64,000 nt of DNA from Neocallimastix lanati (nom. inval.) (Eukaryota; Neocallimastigomycota; Neocallimastigomycetes; Neocallimastigales; Neocallimastigaceae): contig JACVTC010000024.1 in the NCBI GenBank assembly GCA_016946835.1, forward strand, positions 43,501 through 107,500, in the 5' to 3' direction. Shown here piece by piece: positions 1 to 11,487 of this stretch. The notes under the pieces are model-generated. The model did no database searches, was not told where the DNA came from, and saw only the letters and a program-made list of their open reading frames with translations. Position 1 is the first letter of the stretch; each line of letters begins with the position of its first letter. Position numbers and translations under genes: made by a program.

Positions 1-206
1 AAAATTATTCTATTAAAAAAAATGTAGTTGTTATTAATTATTTTGCAGTTAATAACTAATAAAAAGAATTTTTATAATAAAGTGATAAATAAAAGAATTT
101 TTTTTAAAAAATAAATTTCATTAAAGTATTGTTATTGATAGTGTTGTTTTTGTTGTTTTTTTGTTTTTTTCGTAATTGTAATCTGCTCCATAAGGAACAT
201 TTTACA
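1..206 (+). repeat. GypA 5' LTR, 3' portion
   Basis: The LTR is recognised by its end, which resembles the ends of the solo LTRs at 7668-8432 and, inverted, 10014-10714: a stretch with GTAATCTG or GTAATTGTAATCTG followed about 20 bases later by TTTACA. It ends in ACA at 206. The start lies outside the window; solo copies suggest a full length of about 700-765 bp. Confidence 0.8.
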
Positions 207-218
207 ATAACAACTACC
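207..218 (+). promoter_or_regulatory. GypA primer-binding site, probable self-priming type
   Basis: The bases right after the LTR, ATAACAACTACC, do not begin with the TGG expected for a site paired to a tRNA 3' end. Their reverse complement, GGTAGTTGTTAT, matches 11 of 12 bases of GGTAATTGTTAT on the - strand at 10137-10126 in the GypA-family solo LTR. That site lies 35 bases downstream of a TATAAATAG box (10172-10164), where the transcript 5' end is expected. This layout is what Tf1/sushi-type chromoviruses use: the mRNA 5' end folds back and primes its own cDNA. An internal hairpin, ATAACAA/TTGTTAT with loop CTACC, also starts at 207. The role is inferred. Confidence 0.6.
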
Positions 219-260
219 TTGTTATAAAAAGTGGAGCACGTTACGATCACGAGATTAGAG

Positions 261-440
261 AACTACCAGTTAAAGAACTACCAGTTAGAGAACTACCAGT
301 TAGAAAACTACCAGTTAGAAAACTACCAGTTAGAAAACTACCAGTTAGAGAATTACCAGTTAGAAAACTACCAGTTAGAGAATTACCAATTAGAGAACTA
401 CCTATTAGAAAACTACCACTTGAAGAATTACTAAGAGAAG
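261..440 (+). repeat. 15-bp tandem repeat in GypA leader
   Basis: About 11 to 12 copies of a 15-bp unit near AACTACCAGTTAGAA, diverging toward the 3' end. The unit length is a multiple of three and one frame reads Asn-Tyr-Gln-Leu-Glu repeatedly, but that frame has no ATG, so translation is not supported. It sits between the primer site and gag. A run of 32 A residues follows at 695-726, just before the coding region. Confidence 0.9.
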
Positions 441-690
441 AAACAAGAAGTAATAATAGAAGAAGTACTATTTGAAGAAGTACTAATTATAATTGCACCC
501 ATTAAGTCGCCGCCGTGATTACTAATTATATTGGAATATTTGAGATTATTTTTATTTAAACTTATTATTATTATAATAATTTTGTTTACTCGACGGGCAC
601 CATTTCAAGCGGTTAGAGCCAAGTCGACTTTACATAATATTATAATAGTAAATTTAAATAAAAATAATAATCGTATATAAGAATTCTTTT

Positions 691-731
<41 letters not shown>

Positions 732-789
732 TTTTTTTTTCAAAGTGGAAGAACTTAATATTAGGCTAAGAAACCTCCATATTGAAGAT

Positions 790-3700
790 ATGGCGGAATG
801 TGGACGAGAAGAAAAACGGAAGGTCAGTAAGCCACCGATTTTTAACGGTGAAAGAAAAGAACTTAAAGGGTTCCTCACAATTGTAAATATGAACTTTGAG
901 GATACCCCAGATGACTTTCCAGACGATAGATCAAAGGTTAGATTTATAACCTCATTCTTAAGAGGTGATCCTTTAAATTGGGCCTCAAATCTATGGGATA
1001 ATGAAGATCCCTTGATCGATAATTTAAATAATTTTAAGAGGGAACTTAAAATTAATTATGGGGATCCAGAAGTGGAGACAATTGTGGCTAATGGTAAATT
1101 AGATACCATTCGTCAGAAAAAATATGGGCAAGTGTTAGAATATATTAACCAGTTCAAAACAACTTGCCAAAATTCGGACTTCAACGAATCAGCCAAAATT
1201 TATATGTTTCTTAAAGGATTACATTACAAAATGAGGGAACAATTAGCCGTTGTTAACCCAAATCCAGATTCCCTTAACAAGTTGTATACTGATGTAATTC
1301 AAATTGAAAATTTGTCAAAGCGAACTAATCTTGTTGAATTCTATTATAATCAGCAACGAGTTAGAAATTCGCAACAAAACAGTAACCACAACCAGAGAAA
1401 TAGTAGTCGTCGTGATGATCCTATGGATGATGATTTATTTAGGATCAAAAATGATAGATATAGAAGATACAACCAGAACTATAATCAAAATTTATATGTT
1501 GAAAATAAAAGAGACTTTTCTGAAGAAAAGAAAAAAGGTCTTTGTTTTTTATGTAAACAACCAGGACACTTACAGTTTAATTGTCCTAACAGAAAAAGAC
1601 CTTCTGGAGTTAAACACAAGAATAAAATTAGAGAAACAGATGAAAATCTTCCATCGGCAAAATTAAGAAGAATTAGAATGATCAAGGAATCCGATGATGC
1701 TCAAAAAATTAGAGCTATTACTGATGAAGAAAATGCTATGAATAAAAGAAAGAACAATATAATTACTTTCTATATAAAAACAAATGATATTGAAGAAGTT
1801 CCAGTTAGGGTTCTTATCGACTCTGGCTCGGATTTGAATTTTATTCATCCTTCGTTCGTTAATAAAAACAAAATTAAATTGAATGAAGTTAAAAGATCTT
1901 TCAATGTTACTGGACTAGGATATGGTATCTCTACCATCTACGAACAAACTGAAAAGTGTATCTTACGATTCAAGAACCATTTTGAAGTTATTCAACTCTA
2001 TGCACTTTATATTCCTGATGTAGACATCATTCTAGGTATTCCTTGGATTGAAAAGCATTGTCCAATGAATTATCATGATTCAAGAAAAATATCCTTTCCT
2101 TCTGGTTATTGCGCTAGGAACTGTAATAATGGTAAAAGAAAAAGTAAAAACAAAAATAGAAGCAAGAAAGGTTCAAAGAAGTGTAAGATCGATATCGAAC
2201 CTGAAGAAGAAAATTCCAATGAACCAAGTACTCCATATAAGTGTAAACCCCTCTGGGATTCCGAATCAGAAAGCGAAGCTGAATACGTCCGTGGAAGAAA
2301 AGTTAGAACCATTAATGATAGTGATAGTGATAGTGATAGTATTATTATTAGTGTTAAAGATAATGATTGTAGTAAAGAAAAAATTAACTTTTGTAATTTT
2401 AAAGAACTTAGTACAATAGATAAAATCAAAAAATCATGTAATTTTATTAAATCATGTAAAAATGAAATTTTAAATAAAGAAAGTAAATTGGTCGCCGAAC
2501 CAACAAACTATTTTTTTTATCAAAATTGTGTGTTAGACAATTTGTGTAACTGTCTGATTATTCAGAATTTAGATAATAATAATATTGTTAACGATAGAGA
2601 TAATAAAATTTCTATTCCTCCTTGTTATCTCGATTATATTGAAGTTTTTGATGAAAAGAATTGTGATAAATTACCTCCCCATAGACAATATGATTGTGAA
2701 ATATATTTAAAGGATAATTCTATTCTATTCTATGGTCCTATTTATCCTTTAACAGAAGCAGAAAGGGATGAATTGAAAAAGTATATTAAAGAAAACTTAG
2801 CAAAAGGATTTATTAGAAAATCCAAATCACCAGCTGGTGCCCCTGTCTTATTTGTTAAAAAGAAAGATGGCACTTTGAGATTATGTATTGATTACAGAAA
2901 ATTAAATGAAATGACTATTAGAAATTCATATCCTTTACCATTAATAAGTGAATTAATTGACAGAGTTAAAGGTGCTAAATATTTTACTAAGTTAGATCTT
3001 AAATCTGCATATAACTTAGTAAGAATAAAAGAAGGTGATGAGTATAAGACTGCTTTTAGAACTCGTTATGGACATTATGAATATCTTGTTATGCCTTTTG
3101 GGTTAAAGAATGCACCTGCTACATTTCAACATTTTATAAATGATGTTCTTAGTGACTACTTAGATGATTTTGTTATCTCATATATCGACGATATTCTTAT
3201 TTATTCAAATAACTTAGAAGAACATCATGAACATGTTAGAAAAGTGTTGAAAAAACTTTTAGATAATAATTTATATGTTAAACTAGAAAAGTGTGAATTC
3301 GATGTAACGGAAACCTCCTTCCTGGGTTACATCATATCTAAAGATGGTCTTAAACCTGATCCTGAAAAAATTAAAGCTATTTTAGATTGGCCTGTACCTA
3401 CTAATTTCAAAGAAGTTCAGTCATTTATTGGACTTTGTAATTATTATAGAGTTTTCATTAAAGATTTTGCCATAATAGCTTTACCAATACATAAACTCAC
3501 TCGTAAAAATGTACCTTTTATTTGGGGACCTGAGCAACAGAATGCTTTTGTTAAATTGAAAGAACTTTTCACATCTGCTCCAATTTTAATTAATCCTGAT
3601 AGTAATAAACCGTTTATCGTTGAAACTGATGCTAGTAACTTTGCAGTTGGAGCTGTACTTTCTCAAGAAGTTGATGGCAATCTCTACCCAGTTGCCTTTA

Positions 3701-5619
3701 TTTCTTCGAGTTTGACTAAGTCTCAAAGAAACTACCCCATTTATGATAAGGAACTTCTCGCTATTAAAGTTGCTTTAGAGCAATGGCGTCACTTTTTAGA
3801 GGGTGCTCGTCATCCCTTTACTATTTACACTGATCATAAAAATTTAACATTTCCTAGAAAACCGGAAATGCTTTCGCAACGTCAAATTAGATGGTATGAA
3901 TTTTTATCTCGTTTTGATTTTAATATTGTCTATAGATCTGGGAAAAAATCGGGTAAACCTGATTTACTATCTAGGAGAAGTGATCATTTATTTAATTTTG
4001 AATTTAATTCTTCTTGTCGTGTTATTAACTGTTTTACTATTAATAATGATACCCTTGCTAATTCTATTTTGAATGCTCTTGAGAATGATGAATTCTATAA
4101 TTCTGTTAAATCATCCTTATCTATTAATAATGCTGTTAACCTTAAAATTCAAAATATTAATAAATTTATGATTGATAAAGAAGGATTTTTACTTTTTAAT
4201 AATCTGATTTATGTTCCTAAATCGATTCGAACGAGAGTTCTTGAACTCCATCATGACTCTCCTATTGCTGGTCATTTTAGTGTTTCTAAGACTCAAGAAT
4301 TACTTAGCCTCAATTTTTGGTGGCCTAATTTTTCTCTTGATGTTAAAAAATTTATTAAGTCTTGTGAAGTTTGCTGTAAATCAAAAATTCCTAGACACAA
4401 GCCATATGGACTTCTTTCACCCTTGTCCACTCCTAATAGAGCTTGGTCTGATATTTCTATGGGTTTTATCGTTGAATTACCTAAGTCTAAAGATATGACT
4501 ACAATTATGGTTGTTGTTGATCGTTTGACTAAAATGGCTCATTTTATTCCTTTTCGTTGTCTTCCTACTGCTTCAATTGCTGCTGATGCTTTTATCTCGA
4601 ATATTTTTAAATTACATGGTTTCCCTGATTCTATTATTTCTGATAGAGGATCGCAATTTACATCTGAATTTTGGAATCGCTTATGTAAACTTCTTGATAT
4701 TACTCATTCTCTTTCTACCTCCAACCATCCGGAGACTGATGGTCAAACGGAGAGGGTGAACGGAATATTGGAACAATATCTTCGTTGTTTCATAAACGAA
4801 AGGCAAAATAATTGGGTCGATTTACTACCTTTCGCTGAATTCGCTTACAATAATACTTTACATCAATCTATAAATCAATCACCATTCTTCGCAAACTATG
4901 GTTTTAATCCTAAATTTAGTCCTGAGATGCCATCCTCAGAAAGACCAAGTAGAGCTGAAAAAAGAATATTAGATATTAATAAAAATATTGAATTTTTAAA
5001 AAGAAACTTAGAAGAAGCTAAGAAAACTTATAAAAAATACGCCGATATGAAAAGACTTCCTTCCCCTAATTTCGAAGTCGGTAAAAAAGTTTGGTTACTT
5101 AAAGGATCTACTACTAATAATGTTAAAAGAAAACTAGCCGATCAATTGATAGGTCCTTTTGAAATAATTGAAAAAGTTAGTCCCTTAGCGTACAAACTTA
5201 TACTACCTAATAATATGCATTGTCATCCAATTTTTCATGTTTCTTTACTTGAACCTTATTATGAGAATGAATTTGAATATAGAAATGTTAATAAACGAAA
5301 GAGTATAAATTTAACTACAAATAATTCCGATATGATTCCAGATAAAATAATTAATATGAGAACTTATAAAGGAAAGAATCGTTTTCTTATCTCTTGGAAA
5401 GGATCAAATGAAGACTCTTGGATAGATGAAGATCAAATTTTAGATAAACAATTAATTCAGGAATACTTTAGAAAAAATAAGAAAAATAAAACAAGAACAA
5501 AGTATCAAGAATCTATTAAGAATGATGATCATGCCAATGATTTCATTGTAAGACATAAATATCAATCCTTTGTTATAGAACTTCCCTCAAGAAATGATTC
5601 TCGCAGGAGCTCGACTTAA
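790..5619 (+). CDS. Gag-Pol polyprotein of GypA
   Basis: One uninterrupted frame of 1609 codons from the first ATG at 790; the frame is open upstream to 745 but only from a GTG. Numbering from that ATG: Gag core in about residues 40-190, CCHC zinc knuckle C252-C255-H260-C265, aspartic protease DSG at 344-346, RT with YIDD at 798-801, RNase H with first Asp near 947, integrase HHCC finger ending C1192/C1195, and catalytic D1221, D1285 and E1321 with the normal 35-residue D-E spacing. A C-terminal chromodomain lies at about 1518-1560, which in chromoviruses directs insertion to particular chromatin. All visible catalytic motifs are present, so the protein may be functional. Gag and Pol share one frame with no shift or stop between them, as in Tf1. 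The adenine-rich leader could affect start choice. Confidence 0.95.
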   Translation: MAECGREEKRKVSKPPIFNGERKELKGFLTIVNMNFEDTPDDFPDDRSKVRFITSFLRGDPLNWASNLWDNEDPLIDNLNNFKRELKINYGDPEVETIVANGKLDTIRQKKYGQVLEYINQFKTTCQNSDFNESAKIYMFLKGLHYKMREQLAVVNPNPDSLNKLYTDVIQIENLSKRTNLVEFYYNQQRVRNSQQNSNHNQRNSSRRDDPMDDDLFRIKNDRYRRYNQNYNQNLYVENKRDFSEEKKKGLCFLCKQPGHLQFNCPNRKRPSGVKHKNKIRETDENLPSAKLRRIRMIKESDDAQKIRAITDEENAMNKRKNNIITFYIKTNDIEEVPVRVLIDSGSDLNFIHPSFVNKNKIKLNEVKRSFNVTGLGYGISTIYEQTEKCILRFKNHFEVIQLYALYIPDVDIILGIPWIEKHCPMNYHDSRKISFPSGYCARNCNNGKRKSKNKNRSKKGSKKCKIDIEPEEENSNEPSTPYKCKPLWDSESESEAEYVRGRKVRTINDSDSDSDSIIISVKDNDCSKEKINFCNFKELSTIDKIKKSCNFIKSCKNEILNKESKLVAEPTNYFFYQNCVLDNLCNCLIIQNLDNNNIVNDRDNKISIPPCYLDYIEVFDEKNCDKLPPHRQYDCEIYLKDNSILFYGPIYPLTEAERDELKKYIKENLAKGFIRKSKSPAGAPVLFVKKKDGTLRLCIDYRKLNEMTIRNSYPLPLISELIDRVKGAKYFTKLDLKSAYNLVRIKEGDEYKTAFRTRYGHYEYLVMPFGLKNAPATFQHFINDVLSDYLDDFVISYIDDILIYSNNLEEHHEHVRKVLKKLLDNNLYVKLEKCEFDVTETSFLGYIISKDGLKPDPEKIKAILDWPVPTNFKEVQSFIGLCNYYRVFIKDFAIIALPIHKLTRKNVPFIWGPEQQNAFVKLKELFTSAPILINPDSNKPFIVETDASNFAVGAVLSQEVDGNLYPVAFISSSLTKSQRNYPIYDKELLAIKVALEQWRHFLEGARHPFTIYTDHKNLTFPRKPEMLSQRQIRWYEFLSRFDFNIVYRSGKKSGKPDLLSRRSDHLFNFEFNSSCRVINCFTINNDTLANSILNALENDEFYNSVKSSLSINNAVNLKIQNINKFMIDKEGFLLFNNLIYVPKSIRTRVLELHHDSPIAGHFSVSKTQELLSLNFWWPNFSLDVKKFIKSCEVCCKSKIPRHKPYGLLSPLSTPNRAWSDISMGFIVELPKSKDMTTIMVVVDRLTKMAHFIPFRCLPTASIAADAFISNIFKLHGFPDSIISDRGSQFTSEFWNRLCKLLDITHSLSTSNHPETDGQTERVNGILEQYLRCFINERQNNWVDLLPFAEFAYNNTLHQSINQSPFFANYGFNPKFSPEMPSSERPSRAEKRILDINKNIEFLKRNLEEAKKTYKKYADMKRLPSPNFEVGKKVWLLKGSTTNNVKRKLADQLIGPFEIIEKVSPLAYKLILPNNMHCHPIFHVSLLEPYYENEFEYRNVNKRKSINLTTNNSDMIPDKIINMRTYKGKNRFLISWKGSNEDSWIDEDQILDKQLIQEYFRKNKKNKTRTKYQESIKNDDHANDFIVRHKYQSFVIELPSRNDSRRSST

Positions 5620-5629
5620 AGGGCGAGAT

Positions 5630-5800
5630 TGTAAAGATATGATCAATATCTTTAGTACATTAATTAATTTATTTTGTACTTTAAATTATTTAATGTAATT
5701 CACGTTTACAAAATAATGCTAATGCATTAAATTATGTAAAAATATATTAATTTATGAAATTAATTGATTTATGAAAATTAATAATAAATTTATATTTTAG
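5630..5800 (+). repeat. GypA 3' LTR, truncated
   Basis: It starts TGTAAAGATATG directly after the polypurine tract, matching the TGTAAAGAT start of the solo LTRs. After about 170 bp the sequence becomes CopA RT on the opposite strand, so the rest of the LTR is missing. The exact junction, somewhere around 5790-5805, cannot be fixed by eye. Confidence 0.75.
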
Positions 5801-8800
5801 TAAATACCCATCTAGTATCAATTAAAGTAATATCTTTAGGAATGTTATTAACTATTCTCATTACTTTTTGTTCATACATATTATTGATTTCTTTTTTAAT
5901 TGCATCTTTCCATTTATTTGAATCGTTAGAATTTATTGCTTCATCATAACTCTTAGGATTAACTGTTTTAATTAATAATACTTTGTTTTTCTTTATTGTT
6001 AATTGTTCATTATCATTTGTATTTTCTTTTTCATTTAAATCAATGAATTTTCTTTTGTTATTATTTTTATGAGTATCGGTATTTTCCATTTCATTATTTT
6101 CTAAATTATTTTTGTTATTATCTTGAATATTTATAGCCATATCATTATTATTAGAATTATTTAAATTGTTGTTTGAACTTTTATCAATTAATATATCAGA
6201 GTTTTGATTTGTGTTTAAGTTTTCATGTTTTTTATTCAAATTCATGTTATTATTAATATTGTTATTAATGTTATTGTTATTGTTTAATATAATTTTATTA
6301 TTGTTATTAATAATTTCTTGGTTGTTATTATTTAAATTATTTGAATTATTTAATTGATCATAACTGCCTTTTTCCCCCTCATTTGAATAATTCGAAGGAA
6401 AAATAGAATTAATATATTCTTCTGATAGAAAGGTAGTATTAATAGTTCCAGGAATATTTTCCAAGAAATAAACGTCTCTAGCTGATACAATACAGTTAGA
6501 AGATAAATCTAAAATGCGGTAACCACTAGAGTCCGAAGCATAACCAAGGAAAATTCCAGGTTTAGAATTATTTTCAAATTTATTCTTTTTATGATTATTA
6601 TAGAAATATACTCTGCAACCAAAAACACGTAGGTATGAAATATTAATAGGTTTATTGAAGAAAACTTCATCTGGGATTTTTGAATTATTACCTTGATGAG
6701 GATTAAGGTTATATAAACGACATGCGCATAGAATAGCAGAATTCCAAAAATTAAGAGGTAATTTGGCAGAATTAAGTAGCGTGGTTGCACAATTATTAAG
6801 AGTTTGATTAATTCGTTATGAACGACCATTTTGTTGTAGCCAGGAGTTGAATGAATTAATTTTATGCCATTTTCGGAAAGATACTTGTTGAAATTTTCAT
6901 TTGTGTATTCGGTTCCATTGTCGGTTAGTTTTAATTGTAAATTCAGTAGTATTATTCATTAATTTGTGAAATTTAATAAATGCGTTATAAACATCAGATT
7001 TATTTTTTAAAAGGTAAATCCAGCATTTTCTACTATAGTCATCCATAAAAGTTACGTAATAATTGAAATTGTTATAGGATGTTTTTAAGTTACCAACTAC
7101 ATCGGAGTGTACAAGTTGTAGTGGTTGTGTGGTACTGTTTTCAATTGCATAAAATGGTTTTCTTCTTATTTTGCTGATTTTACATTGAATGCAGTCCTTT
7201 TTGTTGTGAATACACGTGTGGTTTAAAACAAATTTTTCAATATCTTTATTATTGTTGAAGTGACCTAATCGTGCATGCCAAAGATCATAATCGAAATTGC
7301 TAATATCAATATTTAAAGATTTATATATTTTAAAGGGAGTAGTGTATAATGAGAAGAGATTTTCTTTGTCGGCATAAATTTTCGCAACTGGTTTATTGTT
7401 TTTGAATAATTGAAGTCTATCCTTATTTAAATATTCATCGAAATCGATAATAATGGTAAAATTATTTCTGACAAGATAATGTGTTGAAATTAAGTTATTT
7501 TTGATGTTTGGTGCTTAGTGGACTTTTGAGAGTTTGAAATCGAAATTTTTAATAGCATCATTATATGTTCCTACTTTTACAATTTTGTCAGATTTTCCGT
7601 CAGGATAGGTGAAAAATTTGTTATTGACAGTTTTGGTGTCATTTAGGTCCTTTTCTTCTTTTGTTAATGTAAAGATTTAATAAAATCTTTAATAATTAAT
7701 TATTACATAATTAATTAATGTAATAAAATTACATAAATTTATGATTTACGTATATGAAAATTAATTATAAATTTATGTAAACTTTTCATAAAGGAAAAAT
7801 TATTATTTAAATAATTTTGGATAATAACTTTAATCTAAATAATTTATTTAAGTTAGTTAATTTAGTTTAGTTTATTTAAAATAGTTATTCTATTTAACTT
7901 AGTTAATTTAGTTTAGTTAGTTTAAAATACTTTAAAATTAATTTCGGAATAGTTTTAAATAGTTAAAATTAGTTTAAATAGTTTATAAAAAATAGTTTTA
8001 AATTGTAAATATATAAACATTAGTATTAATAATATTTATATAATAAATATATAATAAATGAGTTGTTATTGAATTTAATTATTATTGTAAATAAGTTGAA
8101 AGTTTATTGAATTAATTATTGTTTAGTTTAGTTAATTATTATTTAATAAAATTATTAATAAATATTTTGTTTATAAATAAATAGTAATATATGTAAATTA
8201 GATAGAAATAATATATTATAATGTAATAATGAAAAAATATAAATACATGTAAATTTCTATAATTAAATCGATGTATTAGTTATTGACTATATGATAGTTA
8301 ATAACAAAAAAGAGATTTAATTTTTTTTAATAAAGATTATTTTATTTAAAAAAACGAATTTTTATTACGTGTTTTTTTATTTTGGTGTTAAAATTTGTTA
8401 TTTGTAATCTGTTTCTGATAGAACTCTTTACAGTTAAATTTAATGGTGTACCGCTGTCAATAATCCATCTTGTTGGTTCTTTCTTTTGATTAATTATGGG
8501 TTTATTGTTGGAAACAGCGTTAACATTAATATTTCCTGAAAATCCAGTGAAAATTTCATCTTCGCTAAGTTCATTAGAATCTTCTAAATCAGTAGTATTT
8601 TTAATTCCTTCTATATTATTGGAACGATAATTTTTGTTTTTTGGATTGTTTCTTGATGTACTGCTTCTTTCTTGGTGTCTGATGTTTTCATTTGAAGGAT
8701 TTTTATTATTTCATCTATCTTTTCTTCTAGGATTTAAAAAACATTCATCGGTAGTGTGTCCGTGTTTATGACAAATGTAACAATATTTTTCTTTTTCTTT

Positions 8801-9793
8801 ATCTTTATCAGAGTCATTTTTAAATTTATATGGTAATTTACCATTTCTAACTCTATTAACCGAAAGCTCTTGCGTAGTTTCGTTGCTATAGTCAATTTTC
8901 TTTATGTCTTTGTATTTTTTAATAAAAACATTAGTCAAGGCTATCCGTTCTTTTAATTCTTCAAAGGTTTTAAATTCGACTAAAAGTACTGGAGGAACTC
9001 CAAATTTAACAATTTCTTAAGCTGAAAGTAAAATTTTAGTTTCTTCGTCTAATTTTGTTTTTTCACATCTTTTTGATTCCTTATCGTGAAGTTGAAACAA
9101 GTAATTTAATTTGTCTATATAGAGTTTTATATCGTCATTTTCGACCTCTAGTTTCTTGATTTAGTATTCAATTTGATATAATTTTGAAGGTCCAACCTGT
9201 AAGAAGTAACTTTCTTATCTTATAATCATTTCATAGGTGGTTTCACATCCTTCAATAAGTTCGGCGGTAGTTGAATCTAAGCTGCTTTCGATGATGGTTT
9301 GGGTTGCACAGTCTTCCTTGAGTTCATCATCATCCATTTCTGTAATATCTAGGTCTTTTTTGATGTAGTCAATAAGATCTAATGCCGTTAAGTGACGTTT
9401 AAGAGCTCTATACCATCTTGGAAAATTTTCTGAAGTTAGTTTAAAATTTTGATAATTAAAAACGGATTTATTTGTCATATCTGACTTCCTTCTTCTTATG
9501 AGTTTTTCGTTGGCTCTGTTTAATTTTCTAATAAAATTCTTTGTGTTTTTATCTAAGATTGAGGATTGTTTGTTGATATTTTCTTCTAAGTCATTTAAAT
9601 TTTCTTCAATATGTTTTCTTCTTGACTTTGAAATATTATTTTGTTTGTTTACATTTTCTTCAAAATCTTTCAAAAAATTAAAATCATCATTTTCGTAATC
9701 TTGAATTTCTTGTTCTTCACTTTCATAATTATAGTTTTGTGAAGTTGATGATTCTTTAGATTTTCCTGAATTTTTAGATTTGTTAGTTTCCAT
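5790..9793 (-). pseudogene. CopA gag-pol remnant (Ty1/copia)
   Basis: Read on the - strand from an ATG at 9793. Gag runs to about 8540 essentially in one frame with about four internal stops, and carries a zinc knuckle CYICHKHGHTTDEC near 8740-8785. The protease motif DSGT lies just before 8433, where a solo LTR interrupts it. Coding resumes below 7663 with the GAG-pre-integrase zinc finger and integrase core (about 7300-6500), with stops and at least one frame change. The part from 6464 to 5790 is an Asn-rich linker followed by the first RT motif, ending in a TRWVF sequence, and stops at the GypA LTR. The RT core and RNase H are absent. Clearly dead. Confidence 0.85.
7668..8432 (+). mobile_element. 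Solo GypA-family LTR 1, inserted in CopA protease
   Basis: A 765-bp element starting TGTAAAGATTT and ending CTCTTTACA, with the same termini as the GypA LTR. It is flanked by a perfect 5-bp target-site duplication GTTAA at 7663-7667 and 8433-8437. No internal coding region remains, so it is a solo LTR formed by LTR-LTR recombination after insertion. It splits the CopA protease just after DSGT. The bases AGTTGTTAT near 8061-8069, within the LTR, are complementary to the GypA primer site. Confidence 0.93.
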
Positions 9794-9984
9794 TTTGAAA
9801 TTTAGAATTTTGAATTTCAATTAATTTTAAAAAAAAAATTTAAATTTTGAAATTTTAATTTTGAAATCTAATTTCAATAATTTTTGAATTTGTAGATTTT
9901 AAATTATTTATTTAATATTTTAATTATAACAAGCTTGCTTAATTTAATTTTCGTAATTTTATAGCTAATAGCTCATTAGTTAAG

Positions 9985-9999
9985 TGAGACTCTTAATCT
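9985..9999 (-). promoter_or_regulatory. CopA primer-binding site, half-tRNA-Lys(CUU) type
   Basis: The + strand reads TGAGACTCTTAATCT, identical to the anticodon arm of eukaryotic tRNA-Lys(CUU) as I know it. On the element's strand it is therefore complementary to the interior of that tRNA rather than its 3' end. The same 15 bases lie at the LTR boundary of CopB, CopC and CopD. No other tRNA arm is present, so this is not a tRNA gene. Confidence 0.75.
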
Positions 10000-11166
10000 G
10001 TTAAGAATGTAACTGTAAAAGAAAACACAAAAATAGATTACAATAACAAAATACAATAAATTTTATTTTATTAAAAATTTTTTATTAAAATATATTTTAT
10101 TAATATTTTATAGTTATTTGTTAAAATAACAATTACCTCGAGAAAAAATGTGAAAAGTATCTTCTATTTATACTTTTCCTAAATACATTGATAATATATT
10201 ATTTTATTTAAATTACATATATTTTAATATAAAACTATCCTAATGAATTTTATTAAATAATAAATTTATAAACTATAACTAAATTTAGAAAAATATAATT
10301 ATTAATTAAACTAAATACTAAATAATTAAAATTAAGTACATTTATTATCTATTTATTATTTTAATATTATAAGTAAAGTCTTTATTTATTTTCGATTTAA
10401 AAACAATGTTAAAGGAGTCATGATTAAATTTTGAAACTTAATTTTCACAAAATAAATTATTAATTTATTTTGTTTTAAACTTTAATTAATTCATTTAAAT
10501 TATTTTACAACAATAATTTTCTCAGAATTAAAATTTATAAAAATTATTACATTAAAAATTTATCTTGTGGCTTAAGAATATAATTCAAAAATTTAGTTCA
10601 TATGATTTATTTACTTTGTTTATTATTTTATAAATCAAAGAATAATTTACATTTTTGAATTACACAAGAAAAATTTTTGATTTAAAATGTGATTGGGATA
10701 ATCACATCTTTACAGTAACTGAAATCTCACAATTTCAATTATGATTATTTATAGTTAATATGGCTTTTATTTATTTATATCTAATTATATGAATATTACA
10801 TAATAAAGAATATTACAGTTTAACAAAATATAATAAATAAGATTTATAATAACTATTAAATAACTATCTAATAACTAATGTATTCATAATGTGGCTTATA
10901 GTGGCGTATTAATATTACAATGTATAATGTATAATTATAATGTAGCTAATACTTAACATAAAACCATATAATAAATAATAAAATTTAATACAATTATAAA
11001 TTTTCAATTTTTTATCCAATAAAAATAAAAATGTATTAAAAAATATATAAATTTTTTTCATCTCATATAATGTAATAACAATATATTTAAATACAAAAAA
11101 ATAATACAAAAAAAATCTACTAAAAAAAAATTACAAAAAAAATTTATACAAAAAAAAAATAATAAT
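10000..11166. other. CopA 5' LTR remnant and AT-rich flank
   Basis: The CopA 5' LTR begins at about 9999-10000 (TGTTAAG) and is interrupted after 14 bases by a solo GypA-family LTR. It resumes at 10715 and its far end cannot be located, because no second CopA LTR is in the window. From about 10830 to 11166 I see only AT-rich sequence with A runs and no supported gene. Confidence 0.5.
10014..10714 (-). mobile_element. Solo GypA-family LTR 2, inverted, in CopA LTR
   Basis: A 701-bp LTR on the - strand, starting TGTAAAGATGTGATT (from 10714) and ending ACA at 10014, flanked by a perfect 5-bp TSD GTAAC at 10009-10013 and 10715-10719. It contains the clearest promoter of the family: TATAAATAG at 10172-10164 and a predicted transcript start near GGTAATTGTTAT at 10137. 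It lies only 14 bp from the CopA primer site. Confidence 0.92.
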
Positions 11167-11466
11167 TGTAAAATAGTAGAATAAGTTGATAAATTGTTTT
11201 TTAATGAACTTTATTAATTAGTAAATACAGTGATTAAAATTAATGTCAAAAGTAGTTAAATTTATACTAAAAATTGTGGCTTAAATATATTAATAATTAA
11301 AGTGTACAAAAACATTCTAAGAACATGTGTATTACTAATGTTTATTTAATATTACTAATTGTATTACTAATATATGATCAATATTACTAATTATTAATAA
11401 TTAAAATTAATAAAGAATAAAATTACTAATATAAAATTTTCTTTTAATTTCTTTATATTTCTAACA
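11167..11466 (-). repeat. CopB 3' LTR
   Basis: It aligns along its whole length with 15943-16262, except that it lacks a roughly 20-bp stretch present there (near 16003-16027). It is bounded by TG/CA ends and preceded on the element's strand by the polypurine tract. Confidence 0.92.
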
Positions 11467-11487
11467 TTCCCCTGTCAAACTCTATTT

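Larger units (their letters stand above)
1..5800 (+). mobile_element. GypA, Ty3/gypsy chromovirus with intact gag-pol
   Basis: An LTR retrotransposon read on the + strand: end of a 5' LTR (to 206), leader, one long gag-pol frame, a polypurine tract (about 5618-5628, AAAGGGCGAGA) and the start of a 3' LTR at 5630. The domain order Gag, zinc knuckle, protease, reverse transcriptase (RT), RNase H, integrase, chromodomain identifies a chromovirus. The 5' LTR is cut by the window edge. The 3' LTR is cut near 5800, where sequence changes abruptly to the RT start of CopA on the opposite strand, so the element is not structurally complete although its frame is open. Two solo LTRs of the family and one LTR fragment lie elsewhere in the window. 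Confidence 0.9.

Noticed and set aside
231-434. Open frame of repeated Asn-Tyr-Gln-Leu-Glu units
   Set aside because: It begins with GTG, has no ATG, and lies in the GypA leader. It is better described as a tandem DNA repeat.
261-440. Regularly repeated units resembling a CRISPR array
   Set aside because: The 15-bp units are contiguous with no spacers, and the genome is eukaryotic.
6509-6829. Open frame of 106 codons on the - strand
   Set aside because: It is an out-of-frame reading over the CopA integrase; the neighbouring frame gives recognisable integrase sequence.
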